This document shows, piece by piece, positions 9,827-21,095 of a stretch of DNA of 64,000 nt (position 1 is the stretch's first letter; every line of letters starts with the position of its first letter). Below the pieces are notes generated by a model. The model searched no databases, was not told the DNA's origin, and worked only from the letters and a program-made list of their open reading frames with translations. The DNA comes from Cornus controversa (lineage: Eukaryota > Streptophyta > Magnoliopsida > Cornales > Cornaceae), in assembly GCA_026545225.1 (NCBI GenBank), contig CM048848.1:22794806-22858805 (forward strand), read 5' to 3'. Position numbers and translations under genes: made by a program.

Positions 9827-11050
9827 TCAATGGTGTGGTGGTGACTGAGCATCCGGATCCAAGTTTGCCTGGCGCATCAGTGCACGCAACATCCTCCTCA
9901 TCTCTAGTTGGTCTTGGCGAGGATCACGGAAGTGATCCGCCATCTCTGTCCTCATTGCTCCAAACTGTGTGGATACTTCTGTCTGTAAGGTGCCAAACTG
10001 GGCTGTCAACCCAGCAATCTGCCCCTCTAAATATTGATAATCATGGCCACCAGCCTGTGCATGCAGCTCCTCTTCCTCTGCATCCATCTCCTCTGGATCT
10101 TCCACCGGTGGTGGTATATCTATATGTTCTCCTCCCTGGGCCAACGGAGATACTTCACCAGGCGCCGCTATGACTCTCTGATGCATATGAGATCGGCTCA
10201 AATTGCAGTCATGTGTGCCATAATGAAGATCACGTGGAAAGGCAAGCTCGTCCTCATGGACTGCATACCCCTGTGCCACAAGCAACTGATGAATAATAGT
10301 AGGGAATGGAAACTCGCAGTCACTTGCACTGTCTGGTGCCTTGGCCACAACCTTAGAATAGAACTTCTCCATCTAGCCCTAGAAAATATGTGGGAATGAC
10401 AGCCAATGCCCAAAATGTATAGCATATAAGGCTTTGAGGAACTCTTGACGTCTCTTGATTTTATGTCCAATTGGACATACATTCTTGAGTAGAACAGCGT
10501 CAAGGAACCATAAATGATTTGGCATTGAAGACTTGGAACCTGCATTCCTTTTTGGCCCAAAAAACTGATTAGCACACAAACGTGCAACCAAATTACCCAC
10601 TGACAAATCGTCGGGTAGAGGAGTATAGATATGAGATAAATCATCTGGGAATTCATGAGGACAACCCATGGCAATGGCAATGGATGACATGTCCACCCGC
10701 ACTATTGTTCCATCTACTGAAGAAGTAAGCACATCCCGCTCATCATGTGTCGGCATTAAGTTCTGATCAAATACCTTGACAAGCCTCAGGTAGATAGTAG
10801 ACGAGAGTGGAACAAAAATAGATGCCGACCGACGACGACGGATGTCAGAAATCCCCCATCGTGTCTCGGGAAACATACCATAGAGTTCGGCTATGTTAAA
10901 CGTAGTTTCAAAGTTCAAAGCCCTTGGATGCCATCTCTAGTGAATACCTTCTCGGCGAGATCGAGAAGAATCGGTAGTTGGATCATGCCTCGCTCGGCGA
11001 GGATTACGTGAACTTGAAGCACCTTGGTGACTTGCTCTCTTGGGTGCCAT
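9827..11050 (-). pseudogene. Third ORF of unit 1, plant-mobile-domain-like protein (407 codons, broken)
   Basis: The frame from ATG at 11050 to TGA at 9827 is 407 codons long, the same as in unit 2 and element B. It starts MAPKRASHQ with a basic Arg/Ser-rich head. A central domain of about 230 residues includes RLVKVF, SVDGTIVRVDMSS, NHLWFLD, KNVCPIGHK and HFGHWLSFP; a proline/glutamate hinge and a heptad-rich C-terminus follow (EGQIAGLTAQFGTLQTEV). The central part resembles the 'putative plant transposon protein' / plant mobile domain group. No signal peptide or transmembrane segment is visible, so an envelope role is unlikely. Three premature stops (near 10937, 10380 and 10374) disable it. 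Its own TATA box is at 11458-11467. Confidence 0.75.
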
Positions 11051-11103
11051 AGAAGTAGAAAAAGAGTGGTTGAGGAATTAAATCAAACACTTGGCGTGCA
11101 CAC

Positions 11104-11249
11104 CTAATTTGTAACCTTCAACCTCCTCTTTTCGGCAATTTTTCCACCCAAATCGAACAAGTAAATGCACCAAATTGATCCCACAAACTTGGTCTTCAAA
11201 AGCCCTCAAAAAGAATTTCACAATTTCACCAAAGAAAAACTTCACTTAC
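11104..11249 (-). other. Possible 5'-UTR intron of the unit 1 third ORF
   Basis: On the element strand a donor-like AAA|GTAAGTG ends the leader segment and an acceptor-like AAATTAG precedes the ATG by about 53 bases. An alternative donor TTG|GTGAGT lies near 11360. The acceptor has no strong pyrimidine tract. The call rests mainly on the better-supported leader intron of B at 30667-31043. Confidence 0.3.
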
Positions 11250-11457
11250 TTTGATGTTGAACTTGAAAAAGTGAGAGCTTCCTTTGAGAACTAGTGATTT
11301 TTGATCCAATTTGATGTTGAAGTTGATGATGATCAATGTTGAATTCTAGTTAATACTCACCAATTGAAGAAAATAATCTTCCGGTTGAAGTAGGACTTGA
11401 ATTGGAGTTCAAAGAGGTCAATGATGCAAGTGGTAGCAACCAAATAGGATAAGGAGG

Positions 11458-11467
11458 CTTTATATAG
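11458..11467 (-). promoter_or_regulatory. Internal TATA box before the unit 1 third ORF
   Basis: CTATATAAAG on the element strand lies about 410 bp upstream of the third ORF and about 530 bp downstream of the integrase stop. It is kept in unit 2 (20619-20628) and, as CTATATAAGG, in E (63469-63478), each time with the motif cluster just upstream. Confidence 0.6.
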
Positions 11468-11499
11468 AAGGGAGTCTCGGCCAGCCCTCTCATGGGCTT

Positions 11500-11685
11500 G
11501 GGCGATCGATTGCTCACCTACTGGTGGGGATCTTCAAGAATTAATATGGGGTGATTGATCCCCCTCAATTGGGGAGATCGATCCCCCTCCTGGATGCCTG
11601 TTGGACCCTCCATCGCCCAAGTTGGACCGAGAGTTGATATTTTTGAGTCTCCATCGCCCAAGGTCGACCGAGAGCACAATTTTTC
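11500..11685 (-). promoter_or_regulatory. GCGATCGATC motif cluster upstream of the internal TATA, unit 1
   Basis: Repeated dyad-type motifs: GGCGATCGAT at 11501-11510, GGGGTGATTGATCCCCC near 11549, GGGGAGATCGATCCCCC near 11571 and weaker CATCGCCCAAGGTCGACC forms to 11685. It lies between the integrase end and the TATA box of the third ORF. Confidence 0.55.
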
Positions 11686-11994
11686 ACCCGTCTTGAGTCC
11701 AAATACCTCGGTACACCTCTTGGCATCCTCCGGAAGCAACTTATACATCAAAAACTGAAAGAAAAAAAATATTAAAATGCAACTAGAATTGAAAGAAAAC
11801 TTAAGAAAACTAAAACTAAAAATTAAAATCAAAGAAAACTAAAGAAATTAAGGGATAGAAATACATACAAAACCTACAATTTAACGTCCGTAGGAGACAA
11901 TCAACTCTCCAAAGGGATTAAGTCGGATGGACGGGATCCGACCAGTCAACGGACTCTACGTCTCTTCTTGGCACACATCCTTCCACACAATGCT

Positions 11995-13106
11995 TCAACC
12001 TTGCCCATTAACTTTCATCAAAGTATTATCTCTAAAGCTTTGAATCTCCATGGCACCATGAGGAAAAATTGAAATCACTTGGAATGGTCCATCCCACCTT
12101 GAACGCAATTTTTTGGGAAACAACCGAAGCTTTGAATTGAAGAGCCACACTTTATCACCTGGAGAGAAGGACTTCCATGAGATATGTCGATCATGAAATG
12201 CCTTCATCCTCTCTTTGGAAATTCGTGAACTTTCATAAGCATCACGTCTAAACTCTTCTAATTCATTCAATTGCAACTTCCTCTCTTCTCCAGCTCTTTT
12301 TGCATCGAAATTGAATTTTCGAATTGCCCAAAGTGCCTTGTGCTCAATCTCTACTAGAAGATGACATGCTTTCCCATACACCAACCGATATGGTGACATA
12401 CCGATAGGAGTCTTGTAAGCAGTTCGATACGCCCATAGTGCTTCACTTAGTCGCAATGACCAATCTCTTCTATCTGGTCTCACTGTCTTTTTGAGAACAT
12501 GCTTAATTTCTCGATTGGACAGCTCTACTTGCCCACTTGTCTGAGGATGATAAGGTGTTTCCACCTTATGCGTCCCTGAATATTTAGCAAGCAAACCTCT
12601 CAAGAATTTATTGCAAAAGTGAGAACCACCATCACTAATCAAGGCTCGAGGAATTCCGAATCGACTAAGAATATTCTCATGTATGAATTTGATTACCACC
12701 TTGTGATCATTGGTTCGAGTTGCAATGGCCACCACCCATTTGGAAACATAATCCACACCAACCAGAATGTATTCATAGCCAAAAGAAGGTGGAAAGGGTC
12801 CTATAAAATCAATTTCCCAAACATCAAAAATCTCAACCACCAGAATGGGGCTCATTGGCATCATATCTCACCTCGACATTGAACCCAATCTTTGACAGCG
12901 ATCACAAGTTTTACAGAAAACATATGCATCATGAAATAGAGAAGGCCAAAAGAATCCACATCGAAGTAACTTTGCTGCTGTCTTCCTTGCACTAAAGTAA
13001 CCTCCACATGCCAATGAGTGGCAGAACTTGAGAATATCTTGAAACTCATGGTCTGGGACACATCACCGAATAATCTGATCTGGACAATATTTAAATAACT
13101 CTGGAT
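11995..13106 (-). pseudogene. Integrase, unit 1 (broken)
   Basis: Integrase joins the cDNA to the host chromosome. The HHCC zinc region is recognisable (CHSLACGGYFSARKTAA, then CKTCDRCQRLG). The core has [12 protein letters not shown] for the first Asp, [12 protein letters not shown] for the second, and Glu 36 positions later in [12 protein letters not shown], so the D,D35E triad is complete. The C-terminus has [15 protein letters not shown] and [19 protein letters not shown]. Defects: a one-base frameshift from the upstream protease frame near 13105 (shared with unit 2), stops near 13065 and 12865, and a one-base loss near 12002 that removes the last residues. Confidence 0.85.
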
Positions 13107-15692
13107 CCTCCAAAAGTAATGATAAACTTTAGAGAAGAATCGATCACGTTCTCGCTTGGTCCAGTCTCTTGGCACTTTTCCCGTGTCTAAATATTTCAGA
13201 ATATCTGCATACCATGGTGTCGAGTTGTCGGATACTCCAAACAATTGCTCCCTCTGAAGTGTTTTGGAATGTGTAGTGCATACAGAATGTACCACCATAG
13301 TAGAATATTGATCTTCAAATACCTTCTTTTCCTTCTGTTTTTCTTGCACTTTTGTTTCATCTGTTTCAGCCACATGCTCAGAGTCCATGAAGAAAACATC
13401 AGTCTGATCTGGAGGATTCTCAACAGCATTGAAAATATTAAGCTTAACCTTCATGTTGCCAAATGAAATATCCATGATCCCTGACTTACAATTTATGCAA
13501 GCATCAGCTGTAGCTAAGATAGGTCGACCAAGAATCACTGGAATGTGCCTCTTCGGATTGTGAACCGGCTCAGTGTCAAGTACTATGAAATCAACAGGAA
13601 AGTAGAACTTATCTGCTTTAATGAGCACATCTTCTATGATTCCTCGAGGTTGCTTTGTTGATCTATCTATAAATTGCAATACCACCGAGGTAGGCTTCAA
13701 TTCTACCCAGCCCAATTGTAAGTAGACTGAATAGGGTAGCAAATTCACACTTGCACCCAAATCAAGAAGAGCTTTATCCACATGGTGCTCCCCAATGATG
13801 CATGAGATAGTTGGAGCACCAGGATCTTTGTACTTGGGAGGAGTACACTGCTGAATTATCGGCAGCATCACTTTCTTTGGCACATGGCTTTTAGAACGCC
13901 TTTTTTGTGTGCACAAGTCCTTCAAGAATTTAGCATAAGGAGGAATTTGCTTGATGGCATCAAGGAGTGGCAAATTAATCTTCACTTGTCGAAACACCTC
14001 CATCATGTCATGCAGCTTGTCTCCTTACATCCCCAATCTAGTTGCTTCAAGGAAATGTTATGGGAAAGGAGCCTTGGGCTCATAAGGAATTTCAGCACTT
14101 GGACTTGTGGCCAATTTTTCTTCTTCTTTCTTCTCACCCACCTTATTATCAATTATTTTCCCACTCCTCAAAGTGGCAATAGCTTGGACTTGCTCATGGT
14201 GTGAGTTGCTTGTGGAAGCTTGCATCCCCCTTGGATTAGCAATTGGTTGACTAGGGAGCTTCCCTTCTTCTCTTCTACTCAAGGAAGTAGCAAGCTGTCC
14301 AAACTGAGATTCCAGTTTGGTAATGGATTGAGAATGCGAGTGCACTAGCTGAACTGTAGATTGTACGGTTGTTGCAGTAGCTTGCACTGTCTCTATAAGA
14401 GAATCAAGCTTGTCAAATTTAGACAAGGTAAGTGTCAGCTTGTCTTCAATAGTAAAAATTCTTTGGGTCATAGGACTTTGTGTTTGAAATTGCTGTTGAG
14501 GCACAAAAGTCCTAGGTTGATATGACGGTTGCATTGCTGCCCCTTGGTTACTGTAAGAAAAACCAGGATGATTCCTCCATGTGGGATTGTAAGTATTACC
14601 TCGTGGAGGAATCATTGGTCCAGTGAATGTAGCTTGGACTTGCTCGTGTTGAATATCAGAAAATTGCCCCATTGAAGGACAATTGCTCACATTATGCATA
14701 GAACTAGAGCAAAATTCACAAGGAACTAGCAATGAAGAATTTGAAGCAGAAGGAGTTTGATTGGCAGCCATAATTGCAGCTACCTTCTGCGCAATTAAAT
14801 CAATGTCATTTGGCATAGCTTTTGAAGCACCAACCTCAAAAATTCCACCAGTCTTCCTTGCAGTGGCATGTCTGCTAGAACGAGTAGAGGACACATGTTG
14901 TAGAGAGTTGTCACTAAGATTTTCAAATAAGATCCATGCCTCTTCTTCACTGTTCAACATAAAAGTACCTTCACACGACGCATCAACCATCTGTCTGTTG
15001 GCTTTTGTCAGCCCTTCATGAAAACTCTGGACTAGTTGCCACTTAGGAACTTGATGATGGGGACACTTTCTAAGAAGGTCCTTGAATCTTTCCCATGTCT
15101 CATAAAATTGTTCCCCCTCATGTTGGGAGAAACCAGTGATAGCACGTCTGAACTGATTGGTCTTCCCTATTGGAAAATACTTCTTGAGAAACTCATGTTA
15201 CATCTAAGTCCAAGTCATGATAGAACCTGCTGGTAGAGAATTGAACCAATACTTTGCTTTGTCTTTCAAGGAGAATGGAAAAAGTCTCATTCTGAAAGCA
15301 TCTTCAGAGAAGTTATGAATTTTTGTAGTTGAGCACACTTCAATGAATTCATCTAGATGCTTGTAAGGGTCTTTTTGAGTCAGCTCAAAATAAGATGGTA
15401 GCATCTGAATAATGCTGGACTTGATCTCATAATTCTGTGCTGTGACATTGGGCAGTTGAAAACCTGCTGGTGAGGTATATGTCTCAGGAATATAGTAGTC
15501 CCTAAGCAATCTAACTCTTTCTCAATCAGCATTAGGAACAAGGTTGTTATTCCTCTCTTCTGTCATATCTTCAATTAATTCTTCCTCTTGCACAATGGTA
15601 TCAACAGGGATGTTCCTCTGTTGTCTAAGAGTACGTTCAGGCTGAGGATCAAGAGGTATGAAAGGATCAGCTACAGAACGACGACCTTGCAT
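13107..15692 (-). pseudogene. Gag-protease of unit 1, with RT and RNase H deleted in frame
   Basis: One frame from ATG at 15692 carries Gag (capsid region with FPFSLKDKAKYWFNSLPAGS and EFLKKYFPIGKTNQFRRA), a CCHC-like knuckle (CEFCSSSMHNVSNCP), a Gln-rich linker, and a protease with active site ALLDLGASVNLLP. Without a frame change it then passes from the post-protease linker (NIFNAVENPPDQTDVFFMDS) into the RNase H-integrase spacer (STPWYADILKYLDTGKVP); RT and RNase H, normally some 700 codons, are absent. Stops lie near 15525, 15203, 15197, 14056 and 14026. Structural proteins, processing and integration were kept while polymerase was lost. Confidence 0.85.
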
Positions 15693-15814
15693 ATATTAAC
15701 CAAAATCACCTAAAAAGAAAACAAAAACAAAGTTAAAAATAAAATATAAAAATTTCCTAAACTAAAAATCCAATTAAAATTAATTCTGTAAAATCCAATC
15801 AATCAAATAGATAA

Positions 15815-15832
15815 TCCCCGGCAACGGCGCCA
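15815..15832 (-). other. Primer binding site of unit 1 (tRNA-Asp)
   Basis: The element strand reads TGGCGCCGTTGCCGGGGA, complementary to the 3' end of plant tRNA-Asp(GUC) including CCA. It lies 5 bp from LTR-b, which therefore serves as the 5' LTR of unit 1. Confidence 0.9.
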
Positions 15833-15837
15833 AAAAT

Positions 15838-17349
15838 TGATTCATGTGTGAGTGTGACTCTAAAAGTATATCAATTAAAAATTTTCACACTTCGCAATAG
15901 AATGAATTCCTTGCAGAATAGGGCTATCGAAAGGGGTATCGTACCTCAGGGATTATGGTCTAATGAGTTGGAATACTGAATTAATTCAAATTAAATTTAT
16001 AAGAAAAGAATTCTGATTTTTAAACTAATTAAAAAGATAAAATAAAATAAATCAAAGTAAACAAGATTATGAAGATAATATGCGAGAAATCTAGGGTGTT
16101 TCACTTCACCACTAACTCCACAATCAATGGTCAATTGAATCAATTATAGGGGAATGACATCATGCATAAGTGGTGTCGGTGGCTACAAGCTCACCTTCAT
16201 CCGTCAAGAAGATAACATATGATTAAGGCTAAGCCATGGACTATCTTCGATTGGCATGGGCCATCTGCCTAACTACTCTAATCTAGGGTGCAGTATGGTT
16301 CATCTTCTCTAGGCATAATCCATCAAAGCTCATAGCAATATATTCAGTGATTACCATTGTGTAATAATCTCTCTCATGATCACAGAAAACAAGAGAGATT
16401 GAGTTCAATAACAACAACTAAATATCTAAGACAAGATAAGAAATCATTGAAACTGAATTTACAAGACTTTTATTGCTCAATTCTATAATAAGAATCCTCT
16501 GAATTACACAATCTATGCATGTATATAAAGGTCCCCAATAATTAAAACAATCAAACCATTGATGCTTTGTTAGGGCTACATCAAAACCCTAGTGGATGAA
16601 CTAGCCGCTCATGGTAGAAGAAGAAGCCTCAACTGTTGAAGAAGAAGGCATCATCTTCATGAATTACGCGTATGACTTCGTTCTCCAATGGCTCTGCAAA
16701 TATGTTTCTGTTCTCTTCTCAGCCCTCTCAGACTCACCAAATCTCTCTGTAATCTCCCCTCCAATCTCAGGCTCTTATTCTTCACTTTTTTTCCCAAGAG
16801 AATACACCAAAGTCCTAATCCAATTAGGAATAAATTAGGGTTTCCCATAGCACTAATCAGGTGGGTTTTTCCTGCTGAGTTTGGCCCAACTTTTGACCTA
16901 CTAGAAGTCCGATTTACGAAATTTTCGTGAAATAGAAAAGTGTGCAGAATCAAATTTCGTTCAACCTTTCACGAAAATTATGTCGATTTGAGGCTCGAAA
17001 ACAAGACTTCTGGCCATTTTCCAAAATGGAATTAAGACTATATTACGCGCAGATTTGGGCTCTAGACCCAAAACCTTCTTAAGCAGCTGTAATTCTCTTG
17101 CACCTCTTCCTTGGGCTGATTTGAGTTGAAATAAATGGTTGAATGAATCTCCTTTGATGTAGACTTCATCTAACCATCTTGGATGTCTTCTTTAAAAGCC
17201 CAAAAGCTTGGTTTTAACTGAAATAATCAATAAGGTCCTGAAAATACAGAAAACACTAAAACCAAAGTAAAATAACAAAATAATCTATCAGTAAGAGAAT
17301 AAAATACATAAGTTAAGAGGCTAGAATGCGTAACATTCAACGCGGATCA
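15838..17349 (-). repeat. LTR-b of family A (1512 bp), shared by units 1 and 2
   Basis: Full-length LTR from TGATTCATGTG to CGCGGATCA in plus coordinates. The PBS of unit 1 adjoins its left side and the polypurine tract of unit 2 its right side, so it is the 5' LTR of one unit and the 3' LTR of the next. No target duplication separates the units. TATATAAAG at 16522-16530 (+) lies about 80 bp before a 75-codon plus-strand ORF (16611-16838). Confidence 0.9.
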
Positions 17350-18987
17350 TACCCCCAAACTTACATATTGCTAGTCCCTTAGCAATAGAATAAAACAAAA
17401 CTAAAACAAAGGAAACTAACAAATACTAACTAAACTACCCAACTCCACTTTCGTGGAAGAAACGATTGCATTTAGCATATGCAACAAGCCTTTAAACCCC
17501 TAGGTTTCCCCTAGTGGATGAGTATAGTCTTGTGAGGGTTTCCCGAAATGTTACCCACAAACATTCAGAATTCCGTTTCAACATTAATTCAAGAAGAAGA
17601 TTATAATACATAGTTACAAACTTGCATTCAATAATAATTTCAACTTTCAAATTTCATAATTCAAATCAATGGTACCCATGCATAATTCACAACAACATAT
17701 CTCAAAATAACCAACTCTAGCTCCCTCGTGTAAAGTGAACTAGCAGTCCTCTCATGTAGCATAACCAAGCTCTGAATATATTAAGGCACATACCCCTTCA
17801 ACTCACTAGCTCCCCTTATTGAAATCATACTTCCCAACATGCATACATGACTTTTTATTTTTTTTTCATTCTCTTTTTTTTCATTGCTTTATTGGTGGTG
17901 CAATGTCTTGATCTATTAAGCTTTCTAAAAGATCCATGTAGCAAGCTTTCAGTCAGTGACTCCCAAACCAGATGACTTTAGGTCACTAGGCTTTAAGATA
18001 CCCTAAAAACCTAATTACTCGAATCAATCAGGCTACAAATTAAGACAACCAATGCTCATCTTTTCTCACCTTTTCACTTTTGACGTGAACACTCCGTGCT
18101 TCCTGAGGCATAGAGGCCCGGTTACTCATGAAAAGGATCAAATTGATTTGCTTATTCATCACATTTTTTTTTCTTTTTTTCATTGAAGTCAAGTAAAACA
18201 CATTATCGGTACTCATTCTCAAGAGATACTAATTAATATCAAGCATATGTAACTCAATAACTCAAAACCAAAGTTTATACCCAATAAGACTATGCTAGTG
18301 TGTTTGTGCATGTAAGGGAACTAAAATCAATCACTCCAAAACATGTTATTGCAAACCATGATTAAAACCACATAATTTAAACCATAGTTTTCAAAAATTT
18401 AAAACATACTCAAAATTGCAAGTTAAGCACCTACATAAGGTATTAATCCTTTGAATACTGTCAAAACATTCTATCTAAAAACAAAACAAAAGAAAATAAA
18501 AAAAAACAAACTAAGAAAATAAAATAAACTAAAATCCTAATACAAGAAGAATTTCACAAATTTTTTACCCCATATTGCAATAAAGCACACAAATAGGCAT
18601 CGCCTCACCCCCAAACTTAAACTGTACATTATCCCCAATGTAATATCAATCAAAGCAAAGAGAAGATTAAGAACGATGTTACCAGAAATTCAGAGTAGTG
18701 GAAAGAAAATAGAGCACACCACTGGCATGAAGGCAATGAAAGCACACCCCCAAACTTGGATGTTTCAACCAGTCAAAACAAACCACTATACCCCAAAGAT
18801 CAAGTGAAATAGTATGGGTGAAAATAAATATGAAAGAGAAAAATCCTAAAAAAAAAATAAAATATTTTTTCCATTTTTCATTTTTTTTTTGAGAAATAAA
18901 AATCTAACAACAAAAAGAAAAATAAAATTTAAAAAGAAAAATAAAAACTAAAAATAAAATAAAATACAAAAGATAGATACCTTCCTG
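17350..18987 (-). other. 3' non-coding region of unit 2
   Basis: Close copy of the unit 1 region. The polypurine tract next to LTR-b (17350-17362) carries one change, and internal copies are at 18606-18618 and 18745-18757. Poly-T runs and a short AAATTTAAAAAG duplication near 18920 distinguish it from unit 1. No coding sequence is supported. Confidence 0.7.
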
Positions 18988-20211
18988 TCAATGGTGTGGT
19001 GGTGACTGAGCATCCGGATCCAAGTTTGCCTGGCGCATCAGTGCACGCAACATCCTCCTCATCTCTAGTTGGTCTTGGCGAGTGTCACAGAAGTGATCCG
19101 CCATCTCTGTCCTCATTGCTCCAAACTGTGTGGATATCTCTGTCTGTAAGGTGCCAAACTGGGCTGTCAACCCAACAATCTGCCCCTCTAAATACTAATA
19201 ATCATGGCTACCAGCCTGTGCATGCACCTCCTCTTTCTCTGCATCCATCTCCTCAGGATCTTCCACCGGTGGTGGTATATCTATATGTTCTCCTCCCTGG
19301 GCCAACCGAGATACTTCACCAGGCGCCGCTATGACTCTCTGATGCATATGAGATCGGCTCAAATTGCAGTCATGTGTGCCATAATGAAGATCACGTGGAA
19401 AGGCAAGCTCGTCCTCATGGACTGCATACCCCTGTGCCACAAGCAATTGATGAATAATAGTAGGGAATGGAAACTCGCAGTCACTTGCACTGTCTGGTGC
19501 CTTGGCCACAATCTTGGAATAGAACTTCTCCATCTGGCCCCAGACAATCTGTGGGAATGACAGCCAATGCCCAAAATGTATAGCATATAAGGCTCTGAGG
19601 AACTCTTGACGTCTCTCAATTTTATGTCCAATTGGACATACATTCTTGAGTAGAACAACGTCAATGAACCATAAATGATTTGACATAGAAGACTTAGAAC
19701 CTGCATTCCTTTTCGGCCCAAAAAACTGATTAGCACACAAACGTGCAACCAAATTACCCACTGACAAATCGTCGGGTAGAGGAGTATAGATATGAGATAA
19801 ATCATCTGGGCATTCATGAGGACAACCCATAGTAATGGCAATGGATGACATGTCCACCCACACTATTGTTCCATCCACTGAAGAAGTAAGCACATCCCGC
19901 TCATCATGTGTCGGCATTAAGTTCTGATAAAATACCTTGACAAGCCTTGGGTAGATAGTAGACGAGAGTGGAACAAAAATAGATGCCGACCGACGACGAC
20001 GGATGTCAGAAATCCTCCATCGTGTCTCGAGAAACATACCATAGAGTTCGGCTATGTCAAACGTTGTTTCAAAGTTCAAAGCCCTTGGATGCCATCTCTC
20101 GTGAATACCTTCTCGGCGAGATCGAGAAGAACCGGTAGTTGGATCATGCCTCACTCAGCGAGTATTATGTGAACTTGAAGCACATTGGTGACTTGCTCTC
20201 TTGGGTGCCAT
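18988..20211 (-). pseudogene. Third ORF of unit 2, plant-mobile-domain-like protein (407 codons, two stops)
   Basis: Same length and architecture as the unit 1 copy: basic N-terminus, central domain with IYPRLVKVFYQNLMP, DDLSVGNLVARLCANQFFGP, LKNVCPIGHKIERRQEFL and HFGHWLSFPQIVWGQ, an acidic hinge, and a coiled-coil-like tail ending SPPHH. One stop near 20160 cuts the N-terminus and another near 19195 separates the tail; between them 319 codons are open, the longest intact stretch of this protein in the window. The central domain seems better preserved than the neighbouring integrase. Function is unknown; nucleic-acid binding or silencing interference are only guesses from related families. 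Confidence 0.75.
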
Positions 20212-20618
20212 AGAAGTAGAAAAAGTGTGGTTGAGGAATTAAATCGAACACTTGGCGTGCACACTTAATTTGTAACCTTCAACCTCCTCTTTTCGGCAAT
20301 TTTTTCACCCAAATCGAACAAGTAAATGCACCAAATTGATCCCCCAAACTTGGTGTTCAAAAGTCCTCAAAAAGAATTTCACAATTTCACCAAAGAAAAA
20401 CTTCACATACTTTGATGTTGAACTTGAAAAAGTGAGAGCTTCCTTTGAGAACTAGTGATTTTTGATCCAATTTGATGTTGAAGTTGATGATGATCAATGT
20501 TGAATTCTAGTTAATACTCACCAATTGAAGAAAATAATCTTCCGGTTGAAGTAGGACTTGAATTGGAGTTCAAAGAGGTCAAGGATGCAAGTGGTAGCAA
20601 CCAAATAGGATAAGGAGG

Positions 20619-20628
20619 CTTTATATAG
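20619..20628 (-). promoter_or_regulatory. Internal TATA box before the unit 2 third ORF
   Basis: CTATATAAAG, identical to unit 1 and at the same distance from the ORF. Confidence 0.6.
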
Positions 20629-20659
20629 AAGGGAGACTCGGCCAACCCTCTCATGGGCT

Positions 20660-20855
20660 TGGGCGATCGATGCCCCCTAGGGTGGGCGATCGATCACCCA
20701 CCTGCTGGTGGGGATCTTCAAGAATTAACATTGGGCGATCGATCCCCCTCAATTGGGGCGATCGATCCCCTTCCTAGATGCCTGTTAGACCCTCTATCGC
20801 CCAAGTTCGACCGAGACTTGATATTTTTGAGTCTCCATCACCCAAGGTCGACCGA
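20660..20855 (-). promoter_or_regulatory. GCGATCGATC motif cluster, unit 2
   Basis: At least four clear motifs (GGGCGATCGATGCCCC, GGGCGATCGATCACCC, GGGCGATCGATCCCCC, GGGGCGATCGATCCCC) plus two looser ATCGCCCAAG..CGACCGAGA forms. Unit 1 has fewer clean motifs, so this copy is closer to the ancestral state. Confidence 0.6.
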
Positions 20856-21095
20856 GAGCACGATTTTTCACCCGTCTTGAGTCCAAATACCTCGGTACAC
20901 CTCTTGGCATCCTCCGGAAGCAACTTATACATCAAAAACTCAAACAAAACTTAAGAAAACTAAAACTAAAAATTAAAATCAAAGAAAACTAAAGAAATTA
21001 AGGGATAGAAATACATACAAAACCTACAATTTAACGTCTGTAGGAGACAATCAACTCTCCGAAGGGATTAAGTCGGATAGACGGGATCCATCAAG

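Noticed and set aside
13884-14204. Plus-strand open frame with a Phe-rich stretch
   Set aside because: Antisense shadow of the gag-protease linker; the Phe run is the complement of a Lys/Glu-rich stretch.
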